Below, one piece after another: positions 10,106 to 20,912 of a DNA stretch of 64,000 nt; the stretch's first letter is position 1, and each line of letters starts with the position of its first letter. Source of the DNA: Reticulitermes speratus. Lineage: Eukaryota > Arthropoda > Insecta > Blattodea > Rhinotermitidae. A model generated the notes under the pieces. It was not told the origin of the DNA and made no database searches. It saw only the letters and a list, made by a program, of their open reading frames with translations. The position numbers were made by a program, and so were the translations under genes. The stretch covers positions 1,736,001 to 1,800,000 of the forward strand of contig JAJKFL010000026.1 of assembly GCA_021186555.1 (NCBI GenBank), written 5' to 3'.

Positions 10106-11950
10106 TTACATGGCTATGGATGCCACACAGGCTGTATGCACTGATGAATCACTAGTATGAAGGAGCTGATGTTTCTCAAGACAATTTTGTTGATTGAATG
10201 ACTCATTACATACACCACAAGAATACGGACGCTCACCAGCATGTATGCATCGGTGTTTCTTCAGACTACTCCCCTGAATGAATGATTTATTACATACACT
10301 ACAGGTATAAGGACGCTCACCAGTATGTATGCGCCGATGTTTCTTCAGACTACCCTTCTCACTGAATGATTCACTACACACACCACAAGAATACGGACGT
10401 TCACCAGTATGTATGAGATGATGTTTCTTCAGACCACTCCTCTGACTGAATGATTTATTACATACACTGCAGGTATAAGGACGCTCACCAGTATGTATGC
10501 GTCGGTGTACCTTGAGACTACCCTGATCACTGAATGACTTATTACATACACCACAAGAATAAGGACGCTCACCAGTATGTATGCGCTGATGTTTCTTCAG
10601 ACTACCCTGCTCAATGAATGATTCACTACACATACCACAAGAATACGGACGTTCACCAGTATGTATGCGATTATGTTTGTTAAGACTACTCCTGTGACTG
10701 AATGATTTATTACATACACTACAGGTATAAGGACGCTCACCAGTATGTATGCGTCGGTGTTCCTTGAGACTACCCAGCTCAATGAATGATTTATTACATA
10801 CACCACAAGAATAAGGACGCTCACCAGTATGTATGCGATGATGTTTCTTCAGACCACTCCCCTGACTGAATGATTTATTGCATACACCACAGGTATAAGG
10901 ACGTTCACCAGTATGTATGCGTCGGTGTTCCTTGAGACTACCCTGCTCAATGAATGACTTATTACATACACCACAAGAATAAGGACGCTCACCAGTATGT
11001 ATGCGCTGATGTTTCTTCAGACTGCTCCCCTGACTGAATGATTTATTGCATACACTACAGGTATAAGGACGCTCACCAGTATGTATGCGCTGATGTTTCT
11101 TCAGACTACCCTGCTCACTGAATGATTCATTACACACACCACAAGAATACGGACGTTCACTAGCATGTATGCGTCGGTGTGTCTTGAGACTACCCTGCTC
11201 ACTGAACGACTTATTACATACACCACAAGAATAAGGACGCTCACCAGTATGAATGCGCTGATGATTCTTCAGAATATACCACTGACTGAATGATTTATTA
11301 CATCCACTACAGGTATAAGGACGCTCACCAGTATGTATGCGCTGATGTTTATTCAGACTACTCCTGTGACTGAATGATTTATTACATACACTACAGGTAT
11401 AAGGACGCTCACCAGTATGTATGCGTTGGTGATTCTTCAGACTAACCTGCCAACTGAATGTTTCATTACACACACCACAAGAATACGGACGTTCACCAGT
11501 ATGTATGCGTTGGTGTTTCTTCAGACTACCCTGCTCACTGAATGATTTATTACATACATCACAAGAATAAGGACGCTCACCAGTATGTATGCGCTGATGT
11601 TTCTTCCGACTACTCCACTGACTGAATGATTTATTACATACACTACAGGAATAAGGGCGCTTACCAGTGTGTATGCGCTGATGACTCTTCAGACTACCCT
11701 CCTCAGTGAAGGACTCATTACATATACCACAGGCATATGGCTGCTCACCAGTAGGTATGCATCGGTGTTCCTCCAGATCTTTCTCATACATGAACAGTTT
11801 ATTACACACATCACATGAAAATGCTTGTGCCTCACTATGAATGCGTTTATGTTTTCTCAGACTACTTTGATTAGTGTATGATTTATTACACACACCACAG
11901 GCATATGCATGCACCTCAAAATGTGTGAGTTCATCTTCAATGTCTATATT
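10106..11950 (-). CDS. ZNF gene A: finger exon, 21 C2H2 fingers
   Basis: This is a DNA-binding protein exon, most likely nuclear, with 21 tandem C2H2 units joined by HTGERPY-type linkers. It begins after acceptor CTTTTCCTTTTCCAG with NIDIEDELTHFEVHAY (phase 0) and runs open to the stop at 10106-10108. The tail after the last finger is TSDSSVHTACVASIAM. Fingers 9-20 largely alternate between an EQGS helix and a QGSS/QRSG/HRSS helix, giving a two-finger repeat. Finger 2 has HRCIP where HxxxH is expected, so one zinc ligand is lost. Finger 4 has Arg at the core Leu position. Its target sequence is unknown. Upstream exons are at 16516, 20411, 21805, 25615 and 26365. Confidence 0.93.
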   Translation of the reverse strand, partial: NIDIEDELTHFEVHAYACGVCNKSYTNQSSLRKHKRIHSEAQAFSCDVCNKLFMYEKDLEEHRCIPTGEQPYACGICNESFTEEGSLKSHQRIHTGKRPYSCSVCNKSFSQWSSRKKHQRIHTGERPYSCDVCNKSFSEQGSLKKHQRIHTGERPYSCGVCNETFSWQVSLKNHQRIHTGERPYTCSVCNKSFSHRSSLNKHQRIHTGERPYTCSGCNKSFSQWYILKNHQRIHTGERPYSCGVCNKSFSEQGSLKTHRRIHASERPYSCGVCNESFSEQGSLKKHQRIHTGERPYTCSVCNKSFSQGSSLKKHQRIHTGERPYSCGVCNKSFIEQGSLKEHRRIHTGERPYTCGVCNKSFSQGSGLKKHHRIHTGERPYSCGVCNKSFIELGSLKEHRRIHTGERPYTCSVCNKSFSHRSSLNKHNRIHTGERPYSCGMCSESFIEQGSLKKHQRIHTGERPYSCGVCNKSFSDQGSLKVHRRIHTGERPYTCSVCNKSFSQRSGLKKHHLIHTGERPYSCGVCSESFSEKGSLKKHRRIHTGERPYTCSVCNKSFIQGSSLKKHRCIHAGERPYSCGVCNESFNQQNCLEKHQLLHTSDSSVHTACVASIAM

Positions 11951-12387
11951 CTGGAAAAGGAAAAGTTGATTCAGAAATATTATACCGTATGTACACAATT
12001 GCAACACTTGGGTTTTTCCTTAAATTTGCACCTTAAATACGCGAAGTCGTCTTAAATTTGTATAAAAGCTCCAAACCGGACCACAATGTACCATCCGCAC
12101 CAAACCGTATCGCTCTGAATTGGACCAAGCAGAGCCAAACCAAGGCCTGCATTACCAAATTGTCATATTTGGACAAGAAAGAAAACAGGGCATGACTCAA
12201 GTTAACTGGCACAATGTTCTTTTTTTTTAATTGACTCTGTTCATCGTCTAATTTCATAAAGAAGCACAATGTTTCAGAAGTCGGCTCTGTTTCTGTCTCC
12301 AGGCAATGAAGCACCTAACCTGGTGGGTCACTTTGATGAAGTTATTTCCAATCACTGGGAAGCAAAGAAACTGGAAAATTGTTAATG
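11951..12387. other. Intron of gene A with old transposon-like sequence
   Basis: This is colinear with 32818-33190 in unit B. It contains AAGTCGTCTTAAATTTG-like sequence, similar to the end of pogo-type elements, so it is probably the outer part of the pogo relic at 13323-13523. Minus-strand frames here (about 93-111 codons) are not well conserved and are not called. Confidence 0.4.
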
Positions 12388-13225
12388 TAGGAGGTCTGAC
12401 ACAAAAAAAACGAGACTAATCCTATAGCTCTGGAACCAAGAGTGGGGGGACGAAACAAATATACACCTATGGAACATGATCTGTCCTGTCACAGTGTTAC
12501 AAGTTTCAGCTCGATCGCTTCACTCAGTACAAGTTGACTCATCTTCAAATATAGGCGAGTTTTTACCCTCGGACGGAAAATGTCGGACTGCAATAGTGAA
12601 CGAGTTAACATCAAGTGTCTTGTTAAACTGAAGAAATCTACGACGGAAACTTTTCAATTATTGACTGAGGCTTATGGTGAAGATTGCACATCTCGTGCAC
12701 AGGTTTTTGCGTGGCACAAACAATTTTCGGAAGGCAGAGAAAGCGTGAAAGATGATGATCGCCCAGGCCGGCCACGCACAGCTGTTAACGATGACAGAAT
12801 TGAAAAATTGTGACATGTGATTCGAAAAGACAGAAGGTTGGGTGTTCGAGCAGTAGCTGAGAAAGTTAATTTGGATAGGGAAGTGTTCGACAAATTCTAA
12901 CGAAAGAATTGAACATGACAAAGGTTTGTGCAAAAATGGTTATAAAAATTCTGTTAGATGAACAAAAAGAACGCCGCCAGGAATTGTGTTCGGACCTATT
13001 GCAACGCATTGAGGATGAACCAGATTTGTTGAATTCGGTCATTACTTGTGATGAAACTTGGATATTTACGTATGATCCGGAAACCAAGCAACAATCAATG
13101 CAGTGGAAGTCAACATCATCTCCAAGACCAAAAAAAGCACGCATGAGTCGTTCAAGGTTCAAGGCCATGTTGATTGTTTTCTTCGATATCCACACACAAA
13201 TCCACACACACAAGTATTTTAAAAT
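12388..13225 (+). mobile_element. mariner element, 3' half missing
   Basis: The left end is GGAGGTCTGACAC... just after a TA (12388-12389), like mariner terminal repeats. The right end is lost. The transposase stops after its first third-to-half, and by about 13225 the sequence matches pogo-relic flank shared with 51040. Unit B has a deletion across this site, with CCTGG joined to TAAGTAAG at about 33190, so it gives no clean empty site. Confidence 0.75.
12580..13190 (+). pseudogene. mariner transposase, broken and truncated
   Basis: The N-terminal DNA-binding half starts MSDCNSERVNIKCLVKLKKS, with FSEGRESVKDDDRPGRP before the linker. An in-frame TGA follows IEKL at about 12811-12813. It fits a CGA to TGA change, because reading on gives RHVIRKDRR-like sequence. 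A one-base deletion near 12881 shifts the frame, which resumes at NMTKVCAKMV (12909). The first catalytic Asp is seen in VITCDETWIFTYDPE. The frame then ends near FKAMLIVFFDI, without the second and third Asp. It is dead. Confidence 0.85.
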
Positions 13226-13322
13226 TCTTAACACCACCATCACCATCTGTGGTGAAAATTGTGAATCTTCATGGGTTGAAGTAAGTTTATAAGCCAGGAA
13301 ATATAAATTTATTACTTAGTCA

Positions 13323-13523
13323 GTGTGGATCATAGTGGCATGGCAGCGCATTTCACCAGAAGTGATTATGAAGTGTTTTAAGCAGTGCTGTATGTACAAT
13401 GCAATGGATGAGACTGATGATATGTTGTGGAATGGCAGTGAAGAGGATGGGAACGTTAGGAGTGAGTGAGAGGAAGACGAAGGTGCTGACTGTGAAGATG
13501 GAGACAGTGACACTGACTGGTAA
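13323..13523 (+). pseudogene. pogo-like transposase C-terminus, copy A
   Basis: The frame reads VWIIVAWQRISPEVIMKCFKQCC, then NAMDETDDMLWNGSEEDGN and ends in an acidic tail DGDSDTDW plus stop. This is the typical end of pogo/Tigger (DDE_1) transposases (ISPE-I-V-SFKKCGISNALDGTEDD). There is one in-frame TGA (RSE*EEDE). Sister copies are at 33237-33437 and 51131-52590. The AGTCGTCTTAGATTAG stretch near 13615 may be its terminal repeat. Confidence 0.7.
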
Positions 13524-13639
13524 AGGTAGATAGAATCTGACATGCCTTGTGTACTAAGTATATGAAATTAACAGTAAAATACTTTCTTCTTATCAGACGT
13601 TTTATTCTTTAGAGAGTCGTCTTAGATTAGCGTCGTCTG

Positions 13640-15178
13640 GCATTCAGGTAAATATGGTAAGCAGAAGAATCAGTTTGAAACAGGGTATAAACAGGGTGAA
13701 TACCTACAAGCCCTGTAATCATAACAAAATTCTACCACACAGCTAGGAACTCATACAGACTGTTGAAAATAATGATTATGCACTGTGATGAGACAAGAAC
13801 AGACAAATACAAAACCCAAGTATAATGACAGCAATTAGAATGGCAAAGGGAGAGAAACTTAGCTGAGGACTGTGTGGAGAATGCATCGGGGTGCAAATAC
13901 ACACAACAGCTTCATTACAACTTTTATTACAAATAGAATGAATAAGAAGAAGCTGAAGCAGAGAGGAAAACTTATGTTCAGTAATTTGATCCAAAAAACA
14001 TGGGTATTTATATTACTTATGTTCCAATTTTGGCAAGTGGCATACCTTTGCAATTATGAAACTGAATCAAAAGTACTTTTTCATACTCTCAACACAACGT
14101 TATTTGTAAACAATCCTTTACAACACTGGCTATATCTTCCCAATCTTTATTAATCTCTCGCATACGTGCGTACCACATATGACTCAAGGGTATTTAAACG
14201 CTCCTTTGCTGCCTACGCCCTGAAAACATGTAGGGAAAGTGTATAGCTGTCATCTCTTCCGTATTAGATGACATTTTTGGTCTGCTTCACGCTCTGACCA
14301 CTGTACCGCAGGAAAGAACCCTGGTAGTAACATTGAAGAGCCTTTACCAATCTGGTCTGGAAGCATAAGGAGGTTAGTTGTTTTCTACTGCATTGGAGTT
14401 CATTTTACTTCAAGTATACTTCGTAAACCACCGCTTGGTGAAAGTGCAATTCACTTGTACGAATTTTATTTCATATGGCTCAGCTAGATGTAGGCGTCGT
14501 GACTCACACGAGTTTTCTACTGTGTAGTTAGCTTTAGTGAGATAAAACCAAACAAACTCGACAACGTCGAGGGGAAAGAGCGGTTCACACAGGAGACTTG
14601 TATTTCAGATGCTACAGCTCAATGTGTATGCGTCATGAATCTCAAATTTTTCTAATGTGTAGTTAGCTCCAGATAAAACCAAACAAACTGGACTAGTGAT
14701 AAGGGAGTCTTGTGTTTATTATCGCAGGCAGAGAGAGTTCTATTTCTTTTCGAAGAAAATTAAGTCACCCTTCCTGACAGAAGACTTTCGTGTGCAAAAA
14801 TGTACAATAACTTACTGTTACTATTCTAACAAAAACGCCAAACAAATCCTCTTATATTATTTATAAGTGCTATTTGTCTGAAATTTAAAACATTCAATTA
14901 TTTCTTGAATGCGAGAATTTATCTTTGTCTTCTGAAATTTCATTTTAGGTTCAAAAACAGGTTTACTATATCTGTGAAATTGGAGACTGTTTCGGGATAT
15001 AGTTCCGTTTTGCTACAAGCGGTGTGGAATGCTCCTGCATAGAGTGACGCCAAAAAAACCTTGCAATGTTTAGACCGCTACCAAAGGGGCGTGTTTCTAA
15101 AGACTGTTTTTCATTTGAATTACAGCTGTGATTTCTTTAGATAAAGAAACTACGTTTTTTGAGAAGGAGAGACGAGAT
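13640..15178. repeat. Intron of gene A; second copy of module 1
   Basis: From 13826 the sequence matches 1-1368 with small indels. The first 185 bp match 33550-33736. No exon is supported. Confidence 0.75.
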
Positions 15179-15775
15179 GGCAGTAAGGATACATGCTGAC
15201 TTTATGAAGCGCTCTGCTAAAAGCCTGTTTCATAACAGAAATGTCTCGAACAGACCCATATATGACGACATAAACTGCAAGTTCACAAGAATATGGAACT
15301 TTATTGTGTGTATTTAGGCAGTAAGGATACATGCTCACTTTATAAAGTGCTCTGCTAAAAGCCTGTTTCATAACAGAAATGTCTCTAACAGCCCCATATA
15401 TGACAAATTAATCTGCAAGTTCACAAGAATATGGAACTTTATTGTGTGTATTTAGGCAGTAAGGATACATGCTGACTTTATAAACTGCTCTGGTAAAAGC
15501 CTGTTTCATAACAGAAATGTCTCTAACAGCCCCATATATGACGACATAAACTGCAAGTTCACAAGAATATGGAACTTTATTAGGCAGTAAGGACACACGC
15601 TGACTTTATAAACGCACTGCTAAAAGTCTGTTTCATAAGAGAAATGTCTCGAACAGACCCAAATATGACGACATAAACTGCAAATTCTCAAGAATATGGA
15701 ACTTTATTGTGTGTATTTAGGCAGTAAGGATACATGCTGACTTTATAAAGTGCTCTGCTAAAAACCTGTTTCAGT
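15179..15775. repeat. Tandem array, 138/128-bp units, 5 copies
   Basis: Units start at 15179, 15317, 15455, 15583 and 15720 (the last partial). It is the same family as 1369-2222 but has two fewer units, so copy number changed after the segments were duplicated. Confidence 0.9.
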
Positions 15776-16515
15776 TTCTACAAAATGGAAGTAATTCCAT
15801 CATTTTATCTCTTCCAGATTAAATAATATTAAATTTTTTTTTTTAATGAATGAGCAAAAATTTAAACGGCCCAGAAGGGGATCGCAGACCCGCTTGTGCC
15901 TTAATGTTGGCCCCTTATCTCGATTTAAAGGGTGACTATAGAAAATAAATCCGAAGCTAAAGGTTAAAGCCATCTTCAAGCTAACCACTACATAAATGTC
16001 AAGATTTAAAGGTACCCTTACATGATACATCAAATCTGTGTGGTAGTAAGATCTCACAACTTACAGAAGGTTTTTATTCCCAATTTTTAAAGTTTTAGAA
16101 GATTTTAAACTTGACATAGTTTTAAATAAAAGTGATAAACAGATCAATCACAAAGCTAAATAACATAGATAAAAAAACGTTTTCTAAGATCTGAGATCAT
16201 ATTACTCCTATGATTTGATATACGATAAAAGGTGACACTTACATCTGTATGTTTTTTACTGTTAGCCTGAGCCAAAGATTAAATGGAGTCAAAATAGTAA
16301 GATGACTGGAGAACGATGCAATGACGTGGTTTCAAATAAAGCTGTTCTGTCATACTCAAATAATATCTTACTACTGTCTCAGAGGCACTGAGAAAAATAT
16401 CTAAAACTTCCATCACCAAAGCCCTTATCAAGCCACACACTCTGACTGGGTACTTCGGGCACCACCTGCGTCCTAACAGTGCCAGACTATAAGAAGTCTG
16501 CTGCATATTACTCAC
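15776..16515. other. Intron of gene A, duplicated, no gene seen
   Basis: Matches 2223-2961. It holds a T-run near 15833 and nothing else that I can name. Confidence 0.55.
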
Positions 16516-16680
16516 CTCTTCTTCAGCCTTTGTTGCTGGTAATGTTACTGCCAAAGGATCCTCCTCCTCCGACACATATGAGCCCTCCTCAACTTTTATA
16601 TCCTTATTTCCATCATCACAAGCTGTCACACACATCTCAGTGCACAAATGTGGAACAGCTTCCAACACATCTGTGCAGTT
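16516..16680 (-). CDS. ZNF gene A: acidic N-terminal exon (55 codons)
   Basis: The exon follows acceptor TGATTTACAG and ends GAAGAAGAG before GTGAGT, phase 0 to phase 0, 165 bp. The peptide runs NCTDVLEAVPHLCTEMCV to PATKAEEE and contains IKVE and SEEEDPLAV. It is spliced directly to the finger exon 10106-11950 in the model. The role is unknown. Acidic, lysine-in-psi-KxE stretches often act as SUMO or cofactor contacts, but that is inference. Confidence 0.75.
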
Positions 16681-17176
16681 CTGTAAATCACAGTACACTT
16701 ATCACTCATAAGTATAATCTCTCAACACATTAACAACAATACTCTTTCATTACTACCAATTTGTCATAAATAAACAACTCTTGCCAAAAAAAATTGTGGA
16801 TGGCAAGACAGGTCAGGGTTCATGCTTATCTAATGTTCACAGTTAAATTACATGCTTTCTTGTTTGCTGGTTGAACTGGGCAACTGCATTTACAGAAGGT
16901 CATGGCAAAGTACAGACATCTATAACATTTCATGATCGAATGACAGTATTGAAAGAGATCACTATAGACCCCTGTAGAGGTACTATGAAAACACACGACC
17001 CTGAGGCAGTAACTGCTCTCAATCAGTACTACCAAACACTGCATACAGTACTGCAGCATTGCACACCCCTCCAACCATGGGGCATTCTGGAATAAAATCA
17101 TGCTAAGCCCTGTTCATGTTGAAATAATCAGATTAATTAATTTCACAATAACATTACTCACACCTACCCTGAGAAA
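16681..17176. other. Intron of gene A between acidic exon and LINE
   Basis: Colinear with 3127-3620 and 57031-57530. No gene is seen. Confidence 0.55.
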
Positions 17177-17313
17177 TCCAACTACTTTTACTGTTGCCAG
17201 ATAACATGTCAGCTACACCAGACGATAATCTGTTTTCTTTATAGCCACCAGTGCCAACAGTTTTGTGTCCACAAGATGTGACCTCAATTCAAATTAAAGT
17301 TTCATCATCTGTA
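17177..17313. repeat. Left copy of 137-bp direct repeat flanking LINE
   Basis: It starts TCCAACTACTTTTACTGTTG and ends TTTCATCATCTGTA. The same 137 bp recur at 19232-19368 with about four differences. In unit 0 the sequence occurs once and runs straight on into ACACTTTTGGC (about 3750). It is either a very long target-site duplication or a recombination product. Confidence 0.85.
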
Positions 17314-19231
17314 GAATAGAATAGTAGCTGGGCGGGCGTCAGAGCGTCCCATGCACATCGACCAATATGATCCTTTGTGCAGCCCATTTATTCATTTGTT
17401 TAACAGCCCCGCACTTTGAGCAAAGTGCTGTAACCTGCTTACAGTAATGTCCTTAAAGTACCCTGGTTTCATAAAGTGATGCCCCAGGTGTCTGAATCCT
17501 ATTGCTGTCAAGGCCTCACAGTCACCCAGGATATGCAAGGCCGTTTCAGATGCCTGTTTGCATCTCTCACACTCAGGACTGTCTACCAGCCCCAATTTAA
17601 CAAGTATCCCTTTAAATGACAGTGTCCTGTAACCAGCCCTGTCAGTATCCTTAGCTGGTTTCTGCACAAACTAAGTAGTTTTCTAGCTCTTCTGGCTGAG
17701 GGTCTTTCAAGAAAGTTTCTTGCCTGTCTTTGTCCATAAATGGACTGCCAATATTCTGTATGTTTCCTATTCGTCCATCCCCTGATCACCTCCCTGGCAG
17801 TCTTAGCAGATATGCCCAGTGCAGGCTCAGGTCCTATAAATGGATGTGAGGAGCCCTGTCTAGCTAGTTTATCAGCCATTTCATTCCCGTCAATTCCCAT
17901 ATGTCCCTGCACCCATATCAGTTGAACTCTGTTATGTTCTGCCAGTTTCATCAGGGATTGATGGCAATCCCAGACTAGTTTGGAATTAATCTGGAAGTTA
18001 TTAAGTGCCTTAATGGCTGCTTGACTGTCTGAGAGAATATAATGTTCCTACCTTTGTAGCCCTTTTCTATATTCTCCATTATACATGCCTTAATGGCATA
18101 TATTTCAGCCTGGAATACAGTTGTGTGGTGCCCGAGGCTGAAGCTATGCCCCCTCCCCGATCTCCATCTATACACCCTAGCACCAGTGCCCTCATTGGTC
18201 TTAGACCTGTCCGTATACCATACCAGGCCTCATTTATTGTATGGTTTAAATCCATTCTTCCATTCATGCCTGCTAGTAAGGTGAATCTTGAATGGTTTAT
18301 GAAATTCATATCTCGGTATCATTCTACCAGTCCCCATTAAAAGGATGGGTTCTTGCTCCATGTCCCGAGCCTTTTTGCGTGACCATAATTAGTAGATTTA
18401 GGTCTCCACTGTTGATTGCACATTAGTCTGTAGATTCCTGCCTGTGCCTCCGCCTCAATTACCACGTGCAGAGGCGGGAGTCACAGGAGAACTTCCATTG
18501 CTGCTGTTGGTGTAGTCTTCATCACCCCTGTTATAGCCAGGCAGGCTAGTCTCTGTAGCTTATTTAACTCCCTTCTGCTGACGTTGTAGTTGACCCTTGT
18601 CCACCATACCGTTGCACCGTAGGTTAGAATGGGTCTAATTATAATAGTATAGATCCAGTGTAGTACCTTGGGCTTCAAACCCCAAGTTTTGCCAAATGTG
18701 CCTTTGCAGGTCCAAAAAGCTCTATAGGCCTTATTTATCACATTACCTAGCTGCATCTTCCAAGTCAATCCCTTGTCCCAAGTGAGTCCGAGGTATTTGA
18801 CTTCTGCAGCCAGTTCCAATTTATGTGCAGAGAGGGTAGCTTCTTTTAGGCCCCTTAAATCTCTCTTCCTTGTAAATGGTACTACCACCATCTTATGTGG
18901 ATTTATGGACAGCTGAGTCCATTCACACCACTGCTTCACCATGTTCAGGGCTTCCTGTAGGAGCTCCGAGACAGTGTTTGGAAACTTTCCGTTCACTAGG
19001 ATAGCAATATCATCAGCATACCCATCGCATTTTAGCCATTCTCGTTGAGTCCTTCTATGAGTTCATCCACAACCAGACTCCACACCAGGGGTGAAAAAAC
19101 GCCTCCCTGCGGACATCCCTTGGTCACAGACCCCTCAAGATTTTCTCCTGCGAGTGTAGCTATGATTTCCTTTTACCAAGCACGAAGTTGATCCACCAAC
19201 ATATCGTGTCCTCAAGCCCAGGCCTTTTAGC
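17314..19231 (-). mobile_element. Loa/R1-like LINE, 5'-truncated copy
   Basis: On the minus strand the element ends with ...AGCTACTATTCTATTC at 17314. It is closely similar to 41915-43835 of the longer copy. It retains the last part of reverse transcriptase, the RNase H region and the C-terminal cysteine motif. It sits in the intron between the acidic exon and the 41-codon exon of gene A. Confidence 0.85.
17392..19180 (-). pseudogene. LINE ORF2 remnant: RT end, RNase H, CCHC-like end
   Basis: Pieces in reading order are: RT region GVFSPLVWSL-like near 19100; NGKFPNTVSELLQEALNMV and VKYLGLTWDKGLTWK (about 18481-18996); RNase H with YAIKACIMENIEKGYKG and the HMGIDGNEMADKLARQGS motif (about 17583-18175); and a C-terminal CERCKQASETALHILGDCEAL (17392-17667). 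Frames shift between pieces. The polymerase active site is split by a frame change near 19010. It is inactive. Confidence 0.8.
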
Positions 19232-19368
19232 TCCAACTACTTTTAATGTTGCCAGATAACATGTCAGCTACACCAGACGATAATCTGTTTTCTTTATAGC
19301 TACCAATCCCAACAGTTTTGTGTCCACAAGATGTGACCTCAATTCAAATTAAAGTTTCATCATCTGTA
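19232..19368. repeat. Right copy of 137-bp direct repeat flanking LINE
   Basis: It matches 17177-17313. At two variable sites (TTTTAATGTT and GCTACCA) it resembles the unit C version at about 57535-57595 more than the left copy does. That matters for choosing between target duplication and gene conversion. Confidence 0.85.
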
Positions 19369-19410
19369 ACACTTTTGGCTTGATAAGGAGATCATAACAA
19401 TCACACAACA

Positions 19411-19617
19411 ATGGCTGTTCCTCATAGCATCCCATCTTTCACTTGTATTCAAAATGCACTACAACAACAAGGACTACAACATATAGTTCCTCCAGAAAAT
19501 GTCTCTGTAACAAAACATTCATTGACAGGCCTACTTCAATTCTGTGATTTTGGATTCAGTAGGAAAGGAAGGCAAAAGGCCAAAGGGCTGGCCTCACAGC
19601 ATGATACATCGTTATAA
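19411..19617 (+). other. Conserved 68-codon open frame, unknown, copy 2 of 3
   Basis: Same frame as 3799-4005 with a few substitutions (FTCIQNALQQQ, LLQFCDFGFSRKGRQ). It is antisense to gene A within an intron. Function not recognised. Confidence 0.3.
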
Positions 19618-20410
19618 AAGTCCCCTACCTACAAAATTGGAAACTTATATGCTGCAGCCATTACAAACAGTTGCTTAAACAATTTGGGAAACTTGACTTC
19701 ATAGCACTGAGTGCCCACATTTCATCAGTTGAAGTGTTTAAATATCCACCCACTTTAAAATTACATGTTGTTGCTATGGAAAACCATCTGGTGAGGAACG
19801 TGAAAGCCTCAAATGAGGGATTCGAATAAGAAAGAAATGCCACGTGTCAAAATTACCATTCCTAACATATTTCCAAAACCTGGGCTGTTATATATGGAAA
19901 GAAGAACCAACCAGTTCATGCATGTTTGAGCAAAACTCAACACAGACTTGTCTTGGAATTCTGAAAGACAGTTGCCTAAGGATCATCATAATACATGTCT
20001 CGTACCAACACTTAATCCATGACCTATCGTGAATTGTGCAGAACACCAAGCATGTAGCCACACACTCATGCAGAAATGCCATATATCACACTGTTTCTCA
20101 AGTTATAAGTGCCTGGACATGCAAACTACTGCATATGATTTGTGTACAGATTTACTGTAACACAATTCAAAAAAATCCTATTAATCTTTTATCTATCCAC
20201 ATATTACTAATGCTGCTGGCTAAGGGACCAACATGCCAAGGAATCATACACAATCGATTAAATATCAATATCTTGAAAATGCAGCTCTTCTCCAAAGTAG
20301 ACTAAAAATGTCTGCTTTATACATGTAAAATTGTGTGCCGAAACAGAACATGGAACAAAACACATACACACACAAATGAGCACCACAAAAACATTTCATA
20401 ACAATGCTCC
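19618..20410. other. Intron of gene A, duplicated
   Basis: Matches 57963-58692 and, from about 20030, 35080-35470. No gene is seen. Confidence 0.5.
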
Positions 20411-20533
20411 CTCATATTCAGTTTTCACGGACAAAACTGACGGTCTGTAAACCTCCTCAGTTTTCATGTCAGTGCAGTCTTCCTCACCTACAACATCCAC
20501 ATCTCTCTCTACTTTGACTGCATCACCGTTTAC
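20411..20533 (-). CDS. ZNF gene A: 41-codon exon (type 2), donor lost
   Basis: The acceptor is CAATTTTACAG and the peptide starts VNGDAVKVERDVDVV. It then has GEEDCTDMKTEEVY and ends SVLSVKTEYE. It is 123 bp, phase 0 at both ends, with three psi-K-x-E motifs (VKVE, MKTE, VKTE). In the sister exons GAG is followed by GTGAGC. Here one base is missing and the sequence is GAG|GGAGC, so the GT donor is gone. The exon may be skipped without breaking the frame. Confidence 0.7.
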
Positions 20534-20877
20534 CTGTAAAATTGAAATAAAAAGGTAATACTAACGAAGGTTTTCTGACTCTCCCTTCCATCACTGTTCA
20601 TATGACAGTCTTAAGCGTTTTGATACTGTGCACAATCCTACGATGACAACAATACCTCAGAGAAATGTGCATCCTCCATTTTTGGATAACAAGATTATGT
20701 ACTGGGAGACACGGAAGTCAAATTCAAGACAGAACCAGCACATCCCTCTGACATGTTGGTGTCAACTCTGACATCAATATAAGGTAAAGATGTACAAGTG
20801 GAATGTACAGATAGTAACATAAAATATGTTCACAACAAAATAGCATAAGGTAATTTCTTTTAACAAGCCAATGCAGG

Positions 20878-20901
20878 CACACACACACACACACACACAC
20901 A
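20878..20901. repeat. (CA)n microsatellite
   Basis: About 11-12 CA units just before the LINE insertion. Sister units have shorter versions (for example 55654-55672). Confidence 0.9.
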
Positions 20902-20912
20902 GAACTCAACAA

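Noticed and set aside
17740..18340. Plus-strand frames across the LINE
   Set aside because: They lie antisense to clear RNase H and RT coding and have no motifs.
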